A DNA stretch of 64,000 nt from Methanoprimaticola sp047501175 (GCF_047501175.1 NZ_JBEQWH010000004.1:124001-188000); one strand, 5' to 3'. Positions 25,145 to 34,415 are shown, counted from the stretch's first letter. Notes: generated by a model from the sequence alone, not told the origin. Numbers and translations are program-made.

Positions 25145-26511
25145 ATGGCAGAAGAGCAAAAGCGCGAGTCCTTCTCGGGCAAGATCGGGTTCATCCTGGC
25201 GGCAGCGGGATCGGCGGTCGGCCTCGGGAACATCTGGCGCTTCCCCTACCTGGCGGAACAGTACGGCGGAGGGATATTCCTCCTCACGTACATCCTGCTC
25301 GTGGTCACGTTCGGATTCGCCCTCATGCTGACCGAGATAGCCCTCGGAAGGCGCACGGGGAAGTCCTGCGTGGACGCGTTCGGGGACCTGAGCAGGAAGC
25401 ACTCGTTCATCGGCTGGCTCGCCATACTGGTCCCGGTCATCGTCGTCCCGTACTACTGCGTGATCGGCGGCTGGGTGACCAAGTACTTCGCGGAGTTCGC
25501 GATCGGGGCGGGAACCTCGCCGCGACGGACGGCTTCTTCAATTCGTTCATAAGCTGCGGACTCTCCGGGATCTTCGACAGCCCGGTCACATGGTTCGTCA
25601 TCTTCGCGGCGATAAGCGTCCTGGTCGTGGCGTTCGGTGTCGAGAAGGGCATCGAGAGGATGAGCAAGATCCTCATGCCCGTCCTCCTGTTCCTGATGAT
25701 CTTCGTCTCGATCTACGCCCTCATGATGCCGGGCGCCCTGAAGGGACTCGAGTACTACCTCATGCCCGACCTCTCCGAGTTCTCCATGGGCACCGTCCTG
25801 GGGGCCGTCGGCCAGCTGTTCTACTCGATGTCCCTGGCCATGGGGATCATGATCACGTACGGCTCGTACATGAAGAAGGACATCAGCATAGAGAGGTCCG
25901 TCCGCCAGATCAGCATGCTGGACACCGGCGTGGCGTTCCTGGCCGGGCTCATGATCGTCCCCTCGGTCGTCGCATTGGGCATGGACACCGGGGAGGGCGG
26001 GACCGGACTGATGTTCGTGACCCTGCCGAAGGTGTTCGAATCGATGCCCGCCGGAGACATCATCGGTGCCGCGTTCTTCTTCCTCGTGATAATCGCGGCC
26101 ATGACGTCCGCGATCTCGCTCTCCGAGGTCATCGTGTCCGCCATCAAGGACCGTCTCAGGTGGAGCAGGAAGAAGGCGTCCGCACTCGTCATCACCCTGA
26201 TCTTCGCGCTCGGCACCCTGTCCTGTCTCGGATACGGACCGCTCAGCGTGACATCCCTGCCCGGAGGGTCGTTCCTGGACTTCTTCGACTTCATCACCAA
26301 CTCCGTGATAATGCCCATAGTCGCCATACTGACATGCGTCTTCATCGGATGTGTGGTCAAGCCGAAGTTCATAATCGAGGAGATCGAGAGCTCCGGGGAG
26401 TTCAGGTTCAAACGGCCGTACGTGTGCCTCGTGAAGTACGTCTGCCCGATACTGTTGGCGTTCATACTGGTCACCGGCCTCCTGGACATGCTCGGGATCT
26501 ATTCCATCTGA
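25145..26511 (+). pseudogene. Na+-dependent (NSS/SNF) transporter with a single-base frameshift
   Basis: Neurotransmitter:sodium symporter family, probably amino-acid uptake. The first part (MAEEQK to about residue 122) carries the Na+-site hallmark GSAVGLGNIWRFPYLAEQYGGGIF. The frame then breaks at the GGG at 25510-25512; adding one G restores GAGNLAATDGFFNSF and continues through VAFGVEKGIERMSK to the end, about 455 aa in all. The downstream part alone holds the remaining membrane helices and cannot work without the first. Either a real inactivating deletion or a base-calling error in a G-run. TATA-like TGTATAAA lies at 25111-25118. Confidence 0.85.
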
Positions 26512-26520
26512 TGCCGGGAC

Positions 26521-26552
26521 GGATGCCCCGCCGCTTCCGACGCGGGGCATCC
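26521..26552 (+). terminator. Terminator of the NSS transporter
   Basis: 11-bp perfect stem GGATGCCCCGC / GCGGGGCATCC with a 10-nt loop, ten bases past the stop, followed by CCCCATTCT. Confidence 0.7.
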
Positions 26553-26603
26553 CCCATTCTCCCACCCCCTACCTATATCACATCCCAGGGGTATCCCGAC
26601 GCG

Positions 26604-28811
26604 ATGAGTGACTCGATAGCCCTGAAGGTCGCAATGGCGAGGTCCCAGTCCGAGGCAGGATACGGGCGGGCGCGCATGGACAGCGAATCCAGGAGGATGC
26701 TCGGCCTTGAGCTGGGGGACACCATCGAGATAGTCGGGAAGAAGACGGTCGTTGCCAAGGTCTTCAAGGGGAACCCGGAGGACGAGGGCAAGGGCCTCCT
26801 CCTCATAGACGGACTGACCAGGACCAACGCCGGTGTGAGCGTCGACGAGAACGTCATGGTGAGAAGATGCGACCCCATGCCTGCGAAAAGGGTCGTACTG
26901 GCACCCAACATCCCGGATGGCAAGAGGATAAAGTTCGAGGACGGCATCGAGAACGTGTTCCTGAAGGGGCTCCTGAACAGACCGCTCATAGACGACACTG
27001 ACATCGTGGTCCCCAACATAGCCCTCATGGGGAACCGCTCCACGTTCTCCGTCGTGTCCACGGTCCCGGAAGGGCCGGTCATAGTCAACGACCGCACCGA
27101 GGTGGTTGTCAAGGACGTCGCCAGGAAACAGCCCGCCACGACCAAGGTCAAGAAGACAGGCCACCAGATCACGTACGACGACGTCGGAGGCCTCGACGAC
27201 GAGCTCAAGCGCATAAGGGAGATGATCGAGCTCCCTCTGAAGCATCCCGAACTGTTCGAGAGGCTGGGCATAAGCGCCCCCAGAGGGGTGCTGCTGTTCG
27301 GACCCCCTGGCACCGGCAAGACCCTCATGGCCGAGGCCGTGGCGAACGAGTCCGGGGCGTCCCTATTCTCGGTCCGCGGACCGGAGATAATCGGGCAGTA
27401 CTACGGACAGAGCGAGGAGCGCCTGAGGGACATATTCAAGGAGGCCGAGGAGAACGCCCCCAGCATCGTGTTCCTGGACGAGATAGACTCGATCGCCCCC
27501 AACAGGGACGATGTGTCGGGGGAGGTCGAGAGGAGGGTGGTGGCACAGCTGCTGACACTCATGGACGGGCTCGGGGACCGCGGGAACGTCATAGTCATCG
27601 GGGCCACCAACAGGGAGGACTCCATAGACCCAGCCCTCAGGAGACCGGGGAGGTTCGACCGCGAGATCGAGATCGGCGTTCCCGGCCGCAAGGCCAGGGC
27701 GGACATCCTGGCGGTGCATCTGAGGGACATGCCCCTCACGGATGACGTCACGCCGGACGCGCTCGCATCCATGACCCAGGGCTTCGTGGGCGCGGACCTG
27801 GCGGCCCTGTGCAGGGAGGCGGCGATGAACTGCCTCAGCTCGCGCATCGGGGAGTTCGACCTGGACAGACCGGTCCCGTCCGAGCTCCTGGAGTCCATGA
27901 AGGTCAGGATGGATGATTTCTCGGCGGCCCTGGGAGAGGTGGAGCCCAGCGGTATGAGGGAGGTCCTCGTGGAGATCCCCAAGGTCACATGGGAGGACGT
28001 TGGCGGGCTGGACGACGTCCGCAGGCAGATCCAGGAGGTCTTCGTCCCGGAGGAGGGCAACCGCGCCTATGAGAGACTGGGGGTGGAACCCGGCAAGGGG
28101 ATACTCCTGTACGGCCCTCCCGGGACCGGCAAGACGCTCATAGCCAAGGCCCTGGCGAACGAGTCGGGGACCAACTTCATATCCGTGAACGGTCCCGAGG
28201 TGGCGAGCAAATGGATGGGCGAGAGCGAGCGCGCCATACGGCAGATATTCAAGAGGGCGAAGCAGATGGCGCCCTGCATAATATTCTTCGACGAGCTGGA
28301 CTCCATCGCACCGATCCGCGGCATGGGGGACGGCTCCGCATGGGAGAGGGTGGTGGCACAGCTGTTGACGTCGATGGACGGTGTCGAAAGCCTCCGCAAC
28401 GTCACCGTGATGGGGGCCACCAACCGCCCCGACATGATAGACCCCGCGCTCCTGAGGCCCGGGAGGTTCGACCGCCTGGTGCTTGTGGGAAAGCCCGATG
28501 CGGACTCCAGGCTGGGGATATTGAGGGTGCATACCCGCAGGATGCCACTGAAGGACGTCGACCTGTCCCAGATAGCCTCTGCGACGGACGGGTACGTCGG
28601 AGCGGACCTCGCTGCCCTGTGCAGGGAGGCGGGACTCGCCGCGTATCGCGAGGACCCCTGTGCGGAATCCGTATGCCAGCATCATTTCGAAACGGCTATG
28701 AGGATGGTCGGACCATCCGTCACGGAACAGATGGTCGACGATTATCTAGCCGTCGGCAGGAGCATAAAGAAGCGCAGGACGACATGGGACAACATCCCGT
28801 TCTACGGGTGA
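26604..28811 (+). CDS. cdc48: Cdc48/VCP-type AAA ATPase
   Basis: 735-aa unfoldase/segregase. N-domain (about 1-185, double-psi barrel with ARSQSEAGYGRARMD), then two AAA modules: D1 with GPPGTGKTLMAEA and IVFLDEIDSIAPNRD, and D2 with GPPGTGKTLIAKA and IIFFDELDSIAP. SRH arginines are present in both (RRPGRFDRE, LRPGRFDRL). The C-terminus ends NIPFYG, resembling the hydrophobic-Tyr-X tail that can engage the proteasome. Start ATG 26604. It may cooperate with PAN in protein quality control. Confidence 0.96.
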   Translation: MSDSIALKVAMARSQSEAGYGRARMDSESRRMLGLELGDTIEIVGKKTVVAKVFKGNPEDEGKGLLLIDGLTRTNAGVSVDENVMVRRCDPMPAKRVVLAPNIPDGKRIKFEDGIENVFLKGLLNRPLIDDTDIVVPNIALMGNRSTFSVVSTVPEGPVIVNDRTEVVVKDVARKQPATTKVKKTGHQITYDDVGGLDDELKRIREMIELPLKHPELFERLGISAPRGVLLFGPPGTGKTLMAEAVANESGASLFSVRGPEIIGQYYGQSEERLRDIFKEAEENAPSIVFLDEIDSIAPNRDDVSGEVERRVVAQLLTLMDGLGDRGNVIVIGATNREDSIDPALRRPGRFDREIEIGVPGRKARADILAVHLRDMPLTDDVTPDALASMTQGFVGADLAALCREAAMNCLSSRIGEFDLDRPVPSELLESMKVRMDDFSAALGEVEPSGMREVLVEIPKVTWEDVGGLDDVRRQIQEVFVPEEGNRAYERLGVEPGKGILLYGPPGTGKTLIAKALANESGTNFISVNGPEVASKWMGESERAIRQIFKRAKQMAPCIIFFDELDSIAPIRGMGDGSAWERVVAQLLTSMDGVESLRNVTVMGATNRPDMIDPALLRPGRFDRLVLVGKPDADSRLGILRVHTRRMPLKDVDLSQIASATDGYVGADLAALCREAGLAAYREDPCAESVCQHHFETAMRMVGPSVTEQMVDDYLAVGRSIKKRRTTWDNIPFYG

Positions 28812-28842
28812 GGCCGGGCGTCACCGCCCGACATGGCCCGGG

Positions 28843-29637
28843 TCAGTGCTTCCCGCAGGTGCACTGGTGATCCTCGCCGTGATGGTTGCAGGTGGGACCG
28901 GTCACATCGTCGAGCCCGCCCCTCAGGAACGCGTTCACGACATCGTCGGTGTTGCCGGAGCATCCCGGGCATACCCTTATCCCCGAGGCCCTCAGGCCGT
29001 CGATCGCACCGCCGCCTATGCCACCGCACAGCAGCACCGCGACGCCCATGTCCTTCAGGACCCCTATGAGCGCCCCGTGCCCCTTCCCATCGTTACCGCA
29101 AACCTGCGAGGACCTTATGTTGAGGCCGTCCACATCGTAGACCTTGAACTCGGCGGTCCTGCCGAAATGCTGGAAGACGTTCCCGTTCTCGTGTGTCACT
29201 GCTATCTTCATCCCGCTCATCCTCCGAGATCCGAGACAGCGGCCGCAGCCGCGATGGCATGCGCCGCTCCCGCATTGCATGCGGGGGCATTCCCCGTTGC
29301 CGTCCGCCGTCGGACATTTCACGTTCCCCTTGGCGGTGCATCCCTCGAAATCGGGATCGCACGGGTGCCTGCGGGCGACCGCCATGTCCGACAGCATCTG
29401 CGACAGTCCCAGGAGCATGGACCTGTCCACGGCGTAATGCGTGGAGTATCCGTGCTTCTCCGCCGAGACCATGCCGGCCTCGCGAAGGACCTTCATGTGC
29501 TGGGACACGGCCGCCTCAGATATGCCCAGCCTGCGGGCGACCGCCGCGGAGCAGAGATCGTGGTTCAGCAGTATGTTCACTATCGCGAACCTCGTCCCAT
29601 CGGACAACAGCCTCAGACATTCCACTGGGTCGCTCAT
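28843..29637 (-). CDS. ArsR-type HTH fused through a Cys-rich linker to a NifX/NafY-like domain
   Basis: 264 aa in one uninterrupted frame. Residues 1-85: ArsR winged helix (CSAAVARRLGISEAAVSQHMKVLREAGMV). Residues about 92-140: linker with about eight Cys (CDPDFEGC, VKC, GEC, MQC, GAC, RGC, GRC). Residues about 143-235: dinitrogenase Fe-Mo cofactor-binding domain (MKIAVTHENGNVFQHFGRTAEF, LLCGGIGGGAIDGL), COG1433. The tail is His/Cys-rich. The domains are normally separate proteins; fusion suggests a metal- or Fe-S-sensing repressor. A palindromic operator lies 13 bp upstream, pointing to autoregulation. Confidence 0.8.
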   Translation of the reverse strand: MSDPVECLRLLSDGTRFAIVNILLNHDLCSAAVARRLGISEAAVSQHMKVLREAGMVSAEKHGYSTHYAVDRSMLLGLSQMLSDMAVARRHPCDPDFEGCTAKGNVKCPTADGNGECPRMQCGSGACHRGCGRCLGSRRMSGMKIAVTHENGNVFQHFGRTAEFKVYDVDGLNIRSSQVCGNDGKGHGALIGVLKDMGVAVLLCGGIGGGAIDGLRASGIRVCPGCSGNTDDVVNAFLRGGLDDVTGPTCNHHGEDHQCTCGKH

Positions 29638-29649
29638 CCTCGAACCTCA

Positions 29650-29690
29650 ATTAAGTAGATGCTTAATCAAATAGGTCGGATATAAATCCT
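29650..29690 (-). promoter_or_regulatory. ArsR-type palindrome and TATA box
   Basis: Perfect 6-6-6 dyad ATTAAG-TAGATG-CTTAAT at 29650-29667, lying between a leftward TATA (GGATTTATATCCG, 29678-29690) and the ATG at 29637. Position and form suit autorepression by the ArsR-type HTH encoded just downstream. Confidence 0.65.
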
Positions 29691-29691
29691 G

Positions 29692-31230
29692 TCAAAGGTC
29701 ACGGGCCATGTATGGGAGGTCCTCGGAGTATCCGAGGGAGCGGTAGTACTCCCTGACCCCGACGCCGCTGGTGACGCGTATCCTGGAGCGCCCCTCCCGG
29801 GATGCCACGCGCTCCGCCTCAGACACGAGCCTGCGACCGAATCCGCGATGCTGCCAATCCCCGTCATCCTCGCCTATGGACGCGGGATGCCCGAAGACCT
29901 TGAGCTCCCTTATCGTCGCCATCGGATTGGAGTCGAGCCTCAGACGGACGTAGCCGATTATCGAATCGTCGCATTCCAGGGTGATGAAGTGCTCCACTCC
30001 CCCGCACGCCTCGTAGACCTGGTCCCTGAGGACCACGTCGTCGGGGTCCAGGTCGGCATCGGTGCGTCCGGCCTCACGGCAGCGGATGCACCTGCATGAC
30101 ATCCCGTGGTCCCCCATGTACGAGGCCACGAGCTGCCTGATGTTGCTCTTGGTTATGCCTGCGGCAATCTCCGTTGCGGGGATGTCCCTCTGGATCCTCT
30201 GTATGCGGACGTACTCCGGCACGATGGCCTTCATCTCCGAGATCAGACGGACCGCCGTGTCCTCATCGTACGGGACGTAGGAGCCTGCCCTCCAGAGGTC
30301 GTAGACGCCGGTCCCCTGGACCACCAGGAGGGTGTAGAACTTCAGCATGTCGGGACGGTACGACGGGTCGTCGAAGACCTTCCTGAAGCATTCCAGGTCA
30401 TGCTCCGGGTCCGAGCCGGGCAGGCCGGGCATGATGTGGTAGCAGACCTTCAGCCCATGGTCCCTGCAGTCCTTCGTGCAGCGACGGACCTCCTCCGTGC
30501 CGTGACCGCGCTGGACCGCGGAGAGTATCGCGTCGTCCAGGATCTGCACCCCGAGCTCCACGCGGGTGGCCCCCAGGCGCATGGCCTGCTCGATCTGCTC
30601 CGGGGTGAACACGTCCGGACGGGTCTCGACGGTCATCCCGACGCATCTGCTGGGTGCCGTGCGGTTGATGCTCTGGGCCTCCTCCAGAGTGTCCGAATCG
30701 ACGCCGTTCATGGCATCGAAGCATCTCCTGACGAACCACTCCTGGTACCCGGGGTCGCGGCTGGTGAACGTACCTCCCATTATGATAAGGTCGATCTTGT
30801 CGGTGTTGTGACCGATCTCGTTCAGCTGCTTTATCCGGTCAGTCACCTGACGCCAGGGGTCGAACTCGTTCCTCGCCGCCCTTCTGGCGGCGGGTTCCTT
30901 CCCGGTGTACGACTGTGCGGAGTTGTTGGACACCCCTCCCGGGCAGTACGAGCATTTGCCGTGGGGGCAGTCATGAGGGGACGTCATGACCGCGACGGCC
31001 GCGACGCCGCTGACCGTGCGGGACGGCTTCTTTATGAGAAATGGGAGCAGGAGGTCCCTGTCCTCCGCGCTGACGTTCGCCAATATGACGGAGTTCGGAG
31101 GGACCGTGTCCAGAGAATAGTGCTTGCAGAGCTTCAGCTTGAGGTTCTGGAGGGCATCCCTGTCCCTGACACGACCGGACCTCACGGCCTCGATCAGGTC
31201 CCGCGAGAGAAGGGCCGTCGGATCAGCCAT
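29692..31230 (-). CDS. elp3: tRNA U34 carboxymethyltransferase Elp3
   Basis: 512 aa. Radical-SAM domain with CPHGKCSYCPGG (three Cys of the 4Fe-4S cluster) and GGTFTSRDPGYQEWF; C-terminal GNAT acetyltransferase domain ending GRSRIRVTSGVGVREYYRSLGY. It makes the cm5U34 wobble modification in tRNA using acetyl-CoA and SAM. Its start overlaps the end of the small upstream gene by 8 bp, so it is the last gene of a three-gene operon with an HTH regulator. Confidence 0.95.
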   Translation of the reverse strand: MADPTALLSRDLIEAVRSGRVRDRDALQNLKLKLCKHYSLDTVPPNSVILANVSAEDRDLLLPFLIKKPSRTVSGVAAVAVMTSPHDCPHGKCSYCPGGVSNNSAQSYTGKEPAARRAARNEFDPWRQVTDRIKQLNEIGHNTDKIDLIIMGGTFTSRDPGYQEWFVRRCFDAMNGVDSDTLEEAQSINRTAPSRCVGMTVETRPDVFTPEQIEQAMRLGATRVELGVQILDDAILSAVQRGHGTEEVRRCTKDCRDHGLKVCYHIMPGLPGSDPEHDLECFRKVFDDPSYRPDMLKFYTLLVVQGTGVYDLWRAGSYVPYDEDTAVRLISEMKAIVPEYVRIQRIQRDIPATEIAAGITKSNIRQLVASYMGDHGMSCRCIRCREAGRTDADLDPDDVVLRDQVYEACGGVEHFITLECDDSIIGYVRLRLDSNPMATIRELKVFGHPASIGEDDGDWQHRGFGRRLVSEAERVASREGRSRIRVTSGVGVREYYRSLGYSEDLPYMARDL

Positions 31231-31477
31231 AGAGAGCCCTGTCCTCGCCGGGGCCTTTCCTGGGCTCCTCGGGTGCGGCCTCGATCTGGTTCATGGCGAC
31301 GATCGCGTTGGAGTTGATGAACGATATCCCGCCCTCGGTCTCGAAGACGAGCGCCGTCTCCGTGCCCATGGCCGCCATGCCGCCGTAGACGCCTTCGATG
31401 ACGGCCTCCTTGGTGACGTTGACCCTGTACACGACCGAGAACCTGGCGCCCTTGACGATGGAATGCTCCTCTGCCAT
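31223..31477 (-). CDS. Small conserved protein upstream of elp3, function unknown
   Basis: 84 aa, beta-rich small protein (FSVVYRVNVTKEAVIEGVYGG, TALVFETEGGISFINSNAIVAMNQIE), reminiscent of a small barrel such as an Sm-like fold, but this is inference from pattern only. Acidic tail. The ATG at 31477, six bases after GGAGAG, is preferred to the one at 31483. Overlaps elp3 by 8 bp; linked to the upstream HTH gene. Confidence 0.6.
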   Translation of the reverse strand: MAEEHSIVKGARFSVVYRVNVTKEAVIEGVYGGMAAMGTETALVFETEGGISFINSNAIVAMNQIEAAPEEPRKGPGEDRALYG

Positions 31478-31479
31478 GG

Positions 31480-31914
31480 TCATCTCTCCTCCATCAGTTC
31501 CTGGAAATGGGCGATGGTCTTACGGTAGTTCTCCATAGCCATGCTCACGTTCGCCTCGGTGAAGCTCCATGCCTTGGAGAGGTCGCCGAACCTTATGCGG
31601 TATCCCTTGCGGACCTGTCCGTCGTACTCCACGTCCATGGCCTCCAGGAGGTCCATGGACTTCAGCTTGTTGATGTGACGGTACACGGTGGGCTTGGTGG
31701 TCCCCAGGAGGGATGCCAGCTCCTCGACCGCCCACGCCTTGGACGGATATTTCATGAGATAGTCCATGAACAGTCTGTACGGGACGCTGTCGCGGACGGT
31801 GATGGCTCCGGTCTTGGGGTCGTAACCCTTCGGCAGATAGCCTATCTGGACAAGAAGGGTCTCGGCGACGACGTGCACGTCGTCCACGCCCGACATCGGC
31901 GTGTTGCTAACCAC
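31480..31914 (-). CDS. Winged-helix transcriptional regulator
   Basis: 144 aa. HTH at about 45-95 (AVEELASLLGTTKPTVYRHINKLKSMDLLEA), followed by a wing (GQVRKGYRIRFGDL) and a C-terminal helix that may dimerise. GTG start at 31914, or ATG at 31896. TATA-like GTTTAAATGG near 31967 in the leftward direction. First gene of the operon ending in elp3. Confidence 0.7.
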   Translation of the reverse strand: MVSNTPMSGVDDVHVVAETLLVQIGYLPKGYDPKTGAITVRDSVPYRLFMDYLMKYPSKAWAVEELASLLGTTKPTVYRHINKLKSMDLLEAMDVEYDGQVRKGYRIRFGDLSKAWSFTEANVSMAMENYRKTIAHFQELMEER

Positions 31915-31980
31915 CTGGAGCTCGAACAGTTGATCCGCCTCGAAGGAGCGTTAGAGTTTAGCTACCATTTAAACTATTTC

Positions 31981-32019
31981 GAGGGTCGACGGGAATGCGG
32001 CGCATCCCCGGGGCGACCC
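31981..32019 (-). terminator. Long hairpin after the COG1709-type regulator
   Basis: Outer stem GAGGGTCG / CGACCCTC with an inner GGGAATGCG / CGCATCCC pairing (one bulge), directly downstream of the gene ending at 32020. Confidence 0.6.
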
Positions 32020-32532
32020 TCAGATGAAATCCTTCAGACGGTCTATCGCCTTCAGGACGCTGGTGGACGGTATCGCTCTCGACACGGGGATCGAGAGGAT
32101 CTTCTCGACCGTCGGCGCGACGATGGGTGCGCATACGACGCCCAACGCGCCGTCGCGCTCCGCGCGCACCGCGGCGATGATGGCATCCTCCACGGTGGAC
32201 ACGGGATACTCGCGGACGGAGACAGTCAGACCGTCCATGTCTATGGTCTTGGGAAGGTTGTCGACGACCATCGTGTTGGCCACGACCGCTATGAAATGGG
32301 ACTCCTCCGGGCCCATCACGATCTTCAGGGACTTTATCACCTGGCGGACGGTGCGGAGATTGGGCTCCCTCTTATCCTCCAGGATCTTGTACATGGTGCT
32401 CTGGGAGATGCCGGATATCTGACAGAACTCGTTCAGGGACATCTTCAGCTCATCCTCGAGGATGTTGCGGAACGCCTTCTGGAACCCGCCCTCCTCCCTG
32501 AGCATCCCGTTGATGAGGTCGGACACCGTCAT
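32020..32532 (-). CDS. XRE-type regulator (COG1709-like)
   Basis: 170 aa. N-terminal Cro/C1 HTH (SLNEFCQISGISQSTMYKILEDKREPNLRTV, about 28-60) and a C-terminal ligand-like domain with AAVRAERDGALGVVCAPIVAPTVEKILS, matching the archaeal COG1709 architecture. The start overlaps the trxB stop (ATGA), so it is the third gene of trxA-trxB-regulator and may sense redox state. An in-frame extension upstream is not used. Confidence 0.78.
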   Translation of the reverse strand: MTVSDLINGMLREEGGFQKAFRNILEDELKMSLNEFCQISGISQSTMYKILEDKREPNLRTVRQVIKSLKIVMGPEESHFIAVVANTMVVDNLPKTIDMDGLTVSVREYPVSTVEDAIIAAVRAERDGALGVVCAPIVAPTVEKILSIPVSRAIPSTSVLKAIDRLKDFI

Positions 32533-33416
32533 TCTATCCCTCTGGCATAATCGGCGGCCGACATGCCGGCGATGCATCCCTGCCCCACTGCCTTGGCGAC
32601 CTGCCATGGCTTCCCAGTCACGTCCCCGCACGCGAACAGGCCAGGGACGCCGACGCAGCAGCAGGAGCCGTCGACCTTTATCGTATCGTCCAGCTCCGGC
32701 ATCGCGCCGAGGTCCAGCGCGAGGTCCGCGGCGGACTTCGCCCCGAGCTCGATGAACACGCCGTCCGTCTGGATGGACGTGCCGTCCTCGAGGCTTATCG
32801 ATGTCACCCTGTCCCCGCCCTCGATGGCCGACGGGCGGGACTCGTGGAACGTCACGCCGGCCGCCCGGGCCTTCGAGACCAGGGCATCGTTCGCCTTCAG
32901 GTCCCAGAACACCCAGTGGGTCTCGGACGCGTATCCCGTCATCAGCTCGGCGGACACCGCCGCCTCCGAATCGTTGCCCACGATCACGGCGCGCTTGCCG
33001 CGGTAGAAGTTGCAGTCGCAGACCGCACAGTAGCTGACGCCCTTTCCGAAGAGCTCCTTCTCGCCGGGGACGTTCAGCTTCATGCGGGATATCCCGGTGG
33101 CGAGGATGACCGCCTTGGCGTTAACGGTCTCGCCGCTCTCCAGCCCGAGGACGAACGACCCGTCCCCGGCCATGGCCGAGATCACGTTCTCCTCCACGAA
33201 CCTCGCCCCGGTGGACTCGGCCTGGGCCCTGCCGTGTGCCAGCATGTCCTCTCCGGGGACCTCCCCGGTCCCGAAGTAGTTCCCGATGCGGGTGCCTGTC
33301 ACAGCGCTGCCGGAGGCCTTCCCTATGACGATCGTGGCCGCCTTCTTCCTGGAGGAGTGTATGGCGGCCTGGATGCCGGCCGGGCCGGCACCTATGACTG
33401 CTACATCGCAGTCCAT
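32529..33416 (-). CDS. trxB: Thioredoxin reductase-like flavoprotein
   Basis: 295 aa. N-terminal FAD site GAGPAGIQAA, redox-active CAVC, C-terminal FAD motif LFACGDVTGKPWQVAKAVGQG. The second nucleotide site reads VIVGNDSEAAVSAE rather than GGGxSAxE, and the HRRxxxR patch that recognises NADPH 2'-phosphate in bacterial TrxB is not visible (WVFWDLKANDALVSKAR instead), so the donor may not be NADPH. The start overlaps the trxA stop (TGATG). Its partner is presumably the adjacent thioredoxin. Confidence 0.9.
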   Translation of the reverse strand: MDCDVAVIGAGPAGIQAAIHSSRKKAATIVIGKASGSAVTGTRIGNYFGTGEVPGEDMLAHGRAQAESTGARFVEENVISAMAGDGSFVLGLESGETVNAKAVILATGISRMKLNVPGEKELFGKGVSYCAVCDCNFYRGKRAVIVGNDSEAAVSAELMTGYASETHWVFWDLKANDALVSKARAAGVTFHESRPSAIEGGDRVTSISLEDGTSIQTDGVFIELGAKSAADLALDLGAMPELDDTIKVDGSCCCVGVPGLFACGDVTGKPWQVAKAVGQGCIAGMSAADYARGIE

Positions 33417-33727
33417 CAGAGCTTTCCCACGAGGTCGACGAGGTCTTCCTTCGGCCTGAGCCCGACGAGTGCCTGGACCATGACGTTGTCCTTGAACACC
33501 AGAAGGGTCGGGATGGCGTTGATGTTGAACCTCACGGCGATGCCCTGGTTCTCGTCCGTGTTGAGCTTCGCGAACGCGGCCTTGCCCTCGAGCTCGGCGG
33601 CCGCCTCGTCCACGATGGGTCCCATGCGCCTGCAAGGTCCGCACCAGGGTGCCCAGCAGTCGACGATCGCGATGTGGTTGGACTCCACGAAGGAGTCGAA
33701 ATTGGATTCGTTGAGTTCCGTTACCAT
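33416..33727 (-). CDS. trxA: Thioredoxin
   Basis: 103 aa with active site WCGPCRRMG, cis-Pro region NAIPTLLVFK and the typical length. Start ATG 33727; a GTG at 33736 is possible because the TATA box (CCTAAATAGT, 33759-33768) puts transcription start near there. First gene of the trxA-trxB-regulator operon. Confidence 0.95.
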   Translation of the reverse strand: MVTELNESNFDSFVESNHIAIVDCWAPWCGPCRRMGPIVDEAAAELEGKAAFAKLNTDENQGIAVRFNINAIPTLLVFKDNVMVQALVGLRPKEDLVDLVGKL

Positions 33728-33812
33728 TGCACTCACTGTGACCCGATAGCGCAGATGGACTATTTAGGGGGATGTGTCACCCAGATAGGCGAACCGCACC
33801 CCCTTTCGAAAC

Positions 33813-34415
33813 TCACAGAAGACCCATGCGCCTGACGAGTTCCAGGTCGGGGATCTCCCCGATCTTCGACTGTATGACGTCCAGGTCCTCCCCGTAGAGG
33901 TCCGACAGCTCCCTGTGGAGGGCGACGATCCTGTCCGCTCCGCGGTACGCCCCCTTGGAACGGAGCTTGTTCACGGAATGCATATGGTCGACGACGCGGT
34001 TGTCGCTGACCAGGTTGTCGGCATGGGCGACGATCTTCTCCTCGATGGTCGCAGGCATGTAGTCCGCAGGCGGGAGCCCCATCTCCTCGGCATCCTCCGC
34101 ATCGAGACCTGCGCCCGTGTGCTTGCGTATTATGTCCACGATCTCCTTCGGCAGACCGTACGCGGACGCTATCTGCGACCCTATGTACGCATGCATGATC
34201 GAGTGGTCCACGGACCTCCCGATGTCGTGCAGGAGGGCGCCGGCGGTCACCAGGTCCCTGTCCGCCTCCCCGATGTGGGACACGATCTCCTGCGCGACGG
34301 CATTGACGGTACAACAGTGGATTATGACCCTGCGCTTGCAGCCGGCCTCCTCCAGGTACTCGATGCAACGGGTGTCACTCGGGATCGTGCTCGACAACGG
34401 TCTTCCCCCTCTCAT
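33813..34415 (-). CDS. HD-domain hydrolase (TIGR00295 family)
   Basis: About 200 aa; HD core with HCCTVNAVAQEI, GALLHDIGRS (HD metal ligands) and HADNLVSDNRVVD. TIGR00295 proteins are archaeal HD hydrolases of unknown substrate. The start is uncertain: ATG 34415 overlaps trm56 by 41 bp; TTG 34397, after a GGGGGAAG site, is equally possible. Co-transcribed with trm56 upstream. Confidence 0.8.
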   Translation of the reverse strand: MRGGRPLSSTIPSDTRCIEYLEEAGCKRRVIIHCCTVNAVAQEIVSHIGEADRDLVTAGALLHDIGRSVDHSIMHAYIGSQIASAYGLPKEIVDIIRKHTGAGLDAEDAEEMGLPPADYMPATIEEKIVAHADNLVSDNRVVDHMHSVNKLRSKGAYRGADRIVALHRELSDLYGEDLDVIQSKIGEIPDLELVRRMGLL

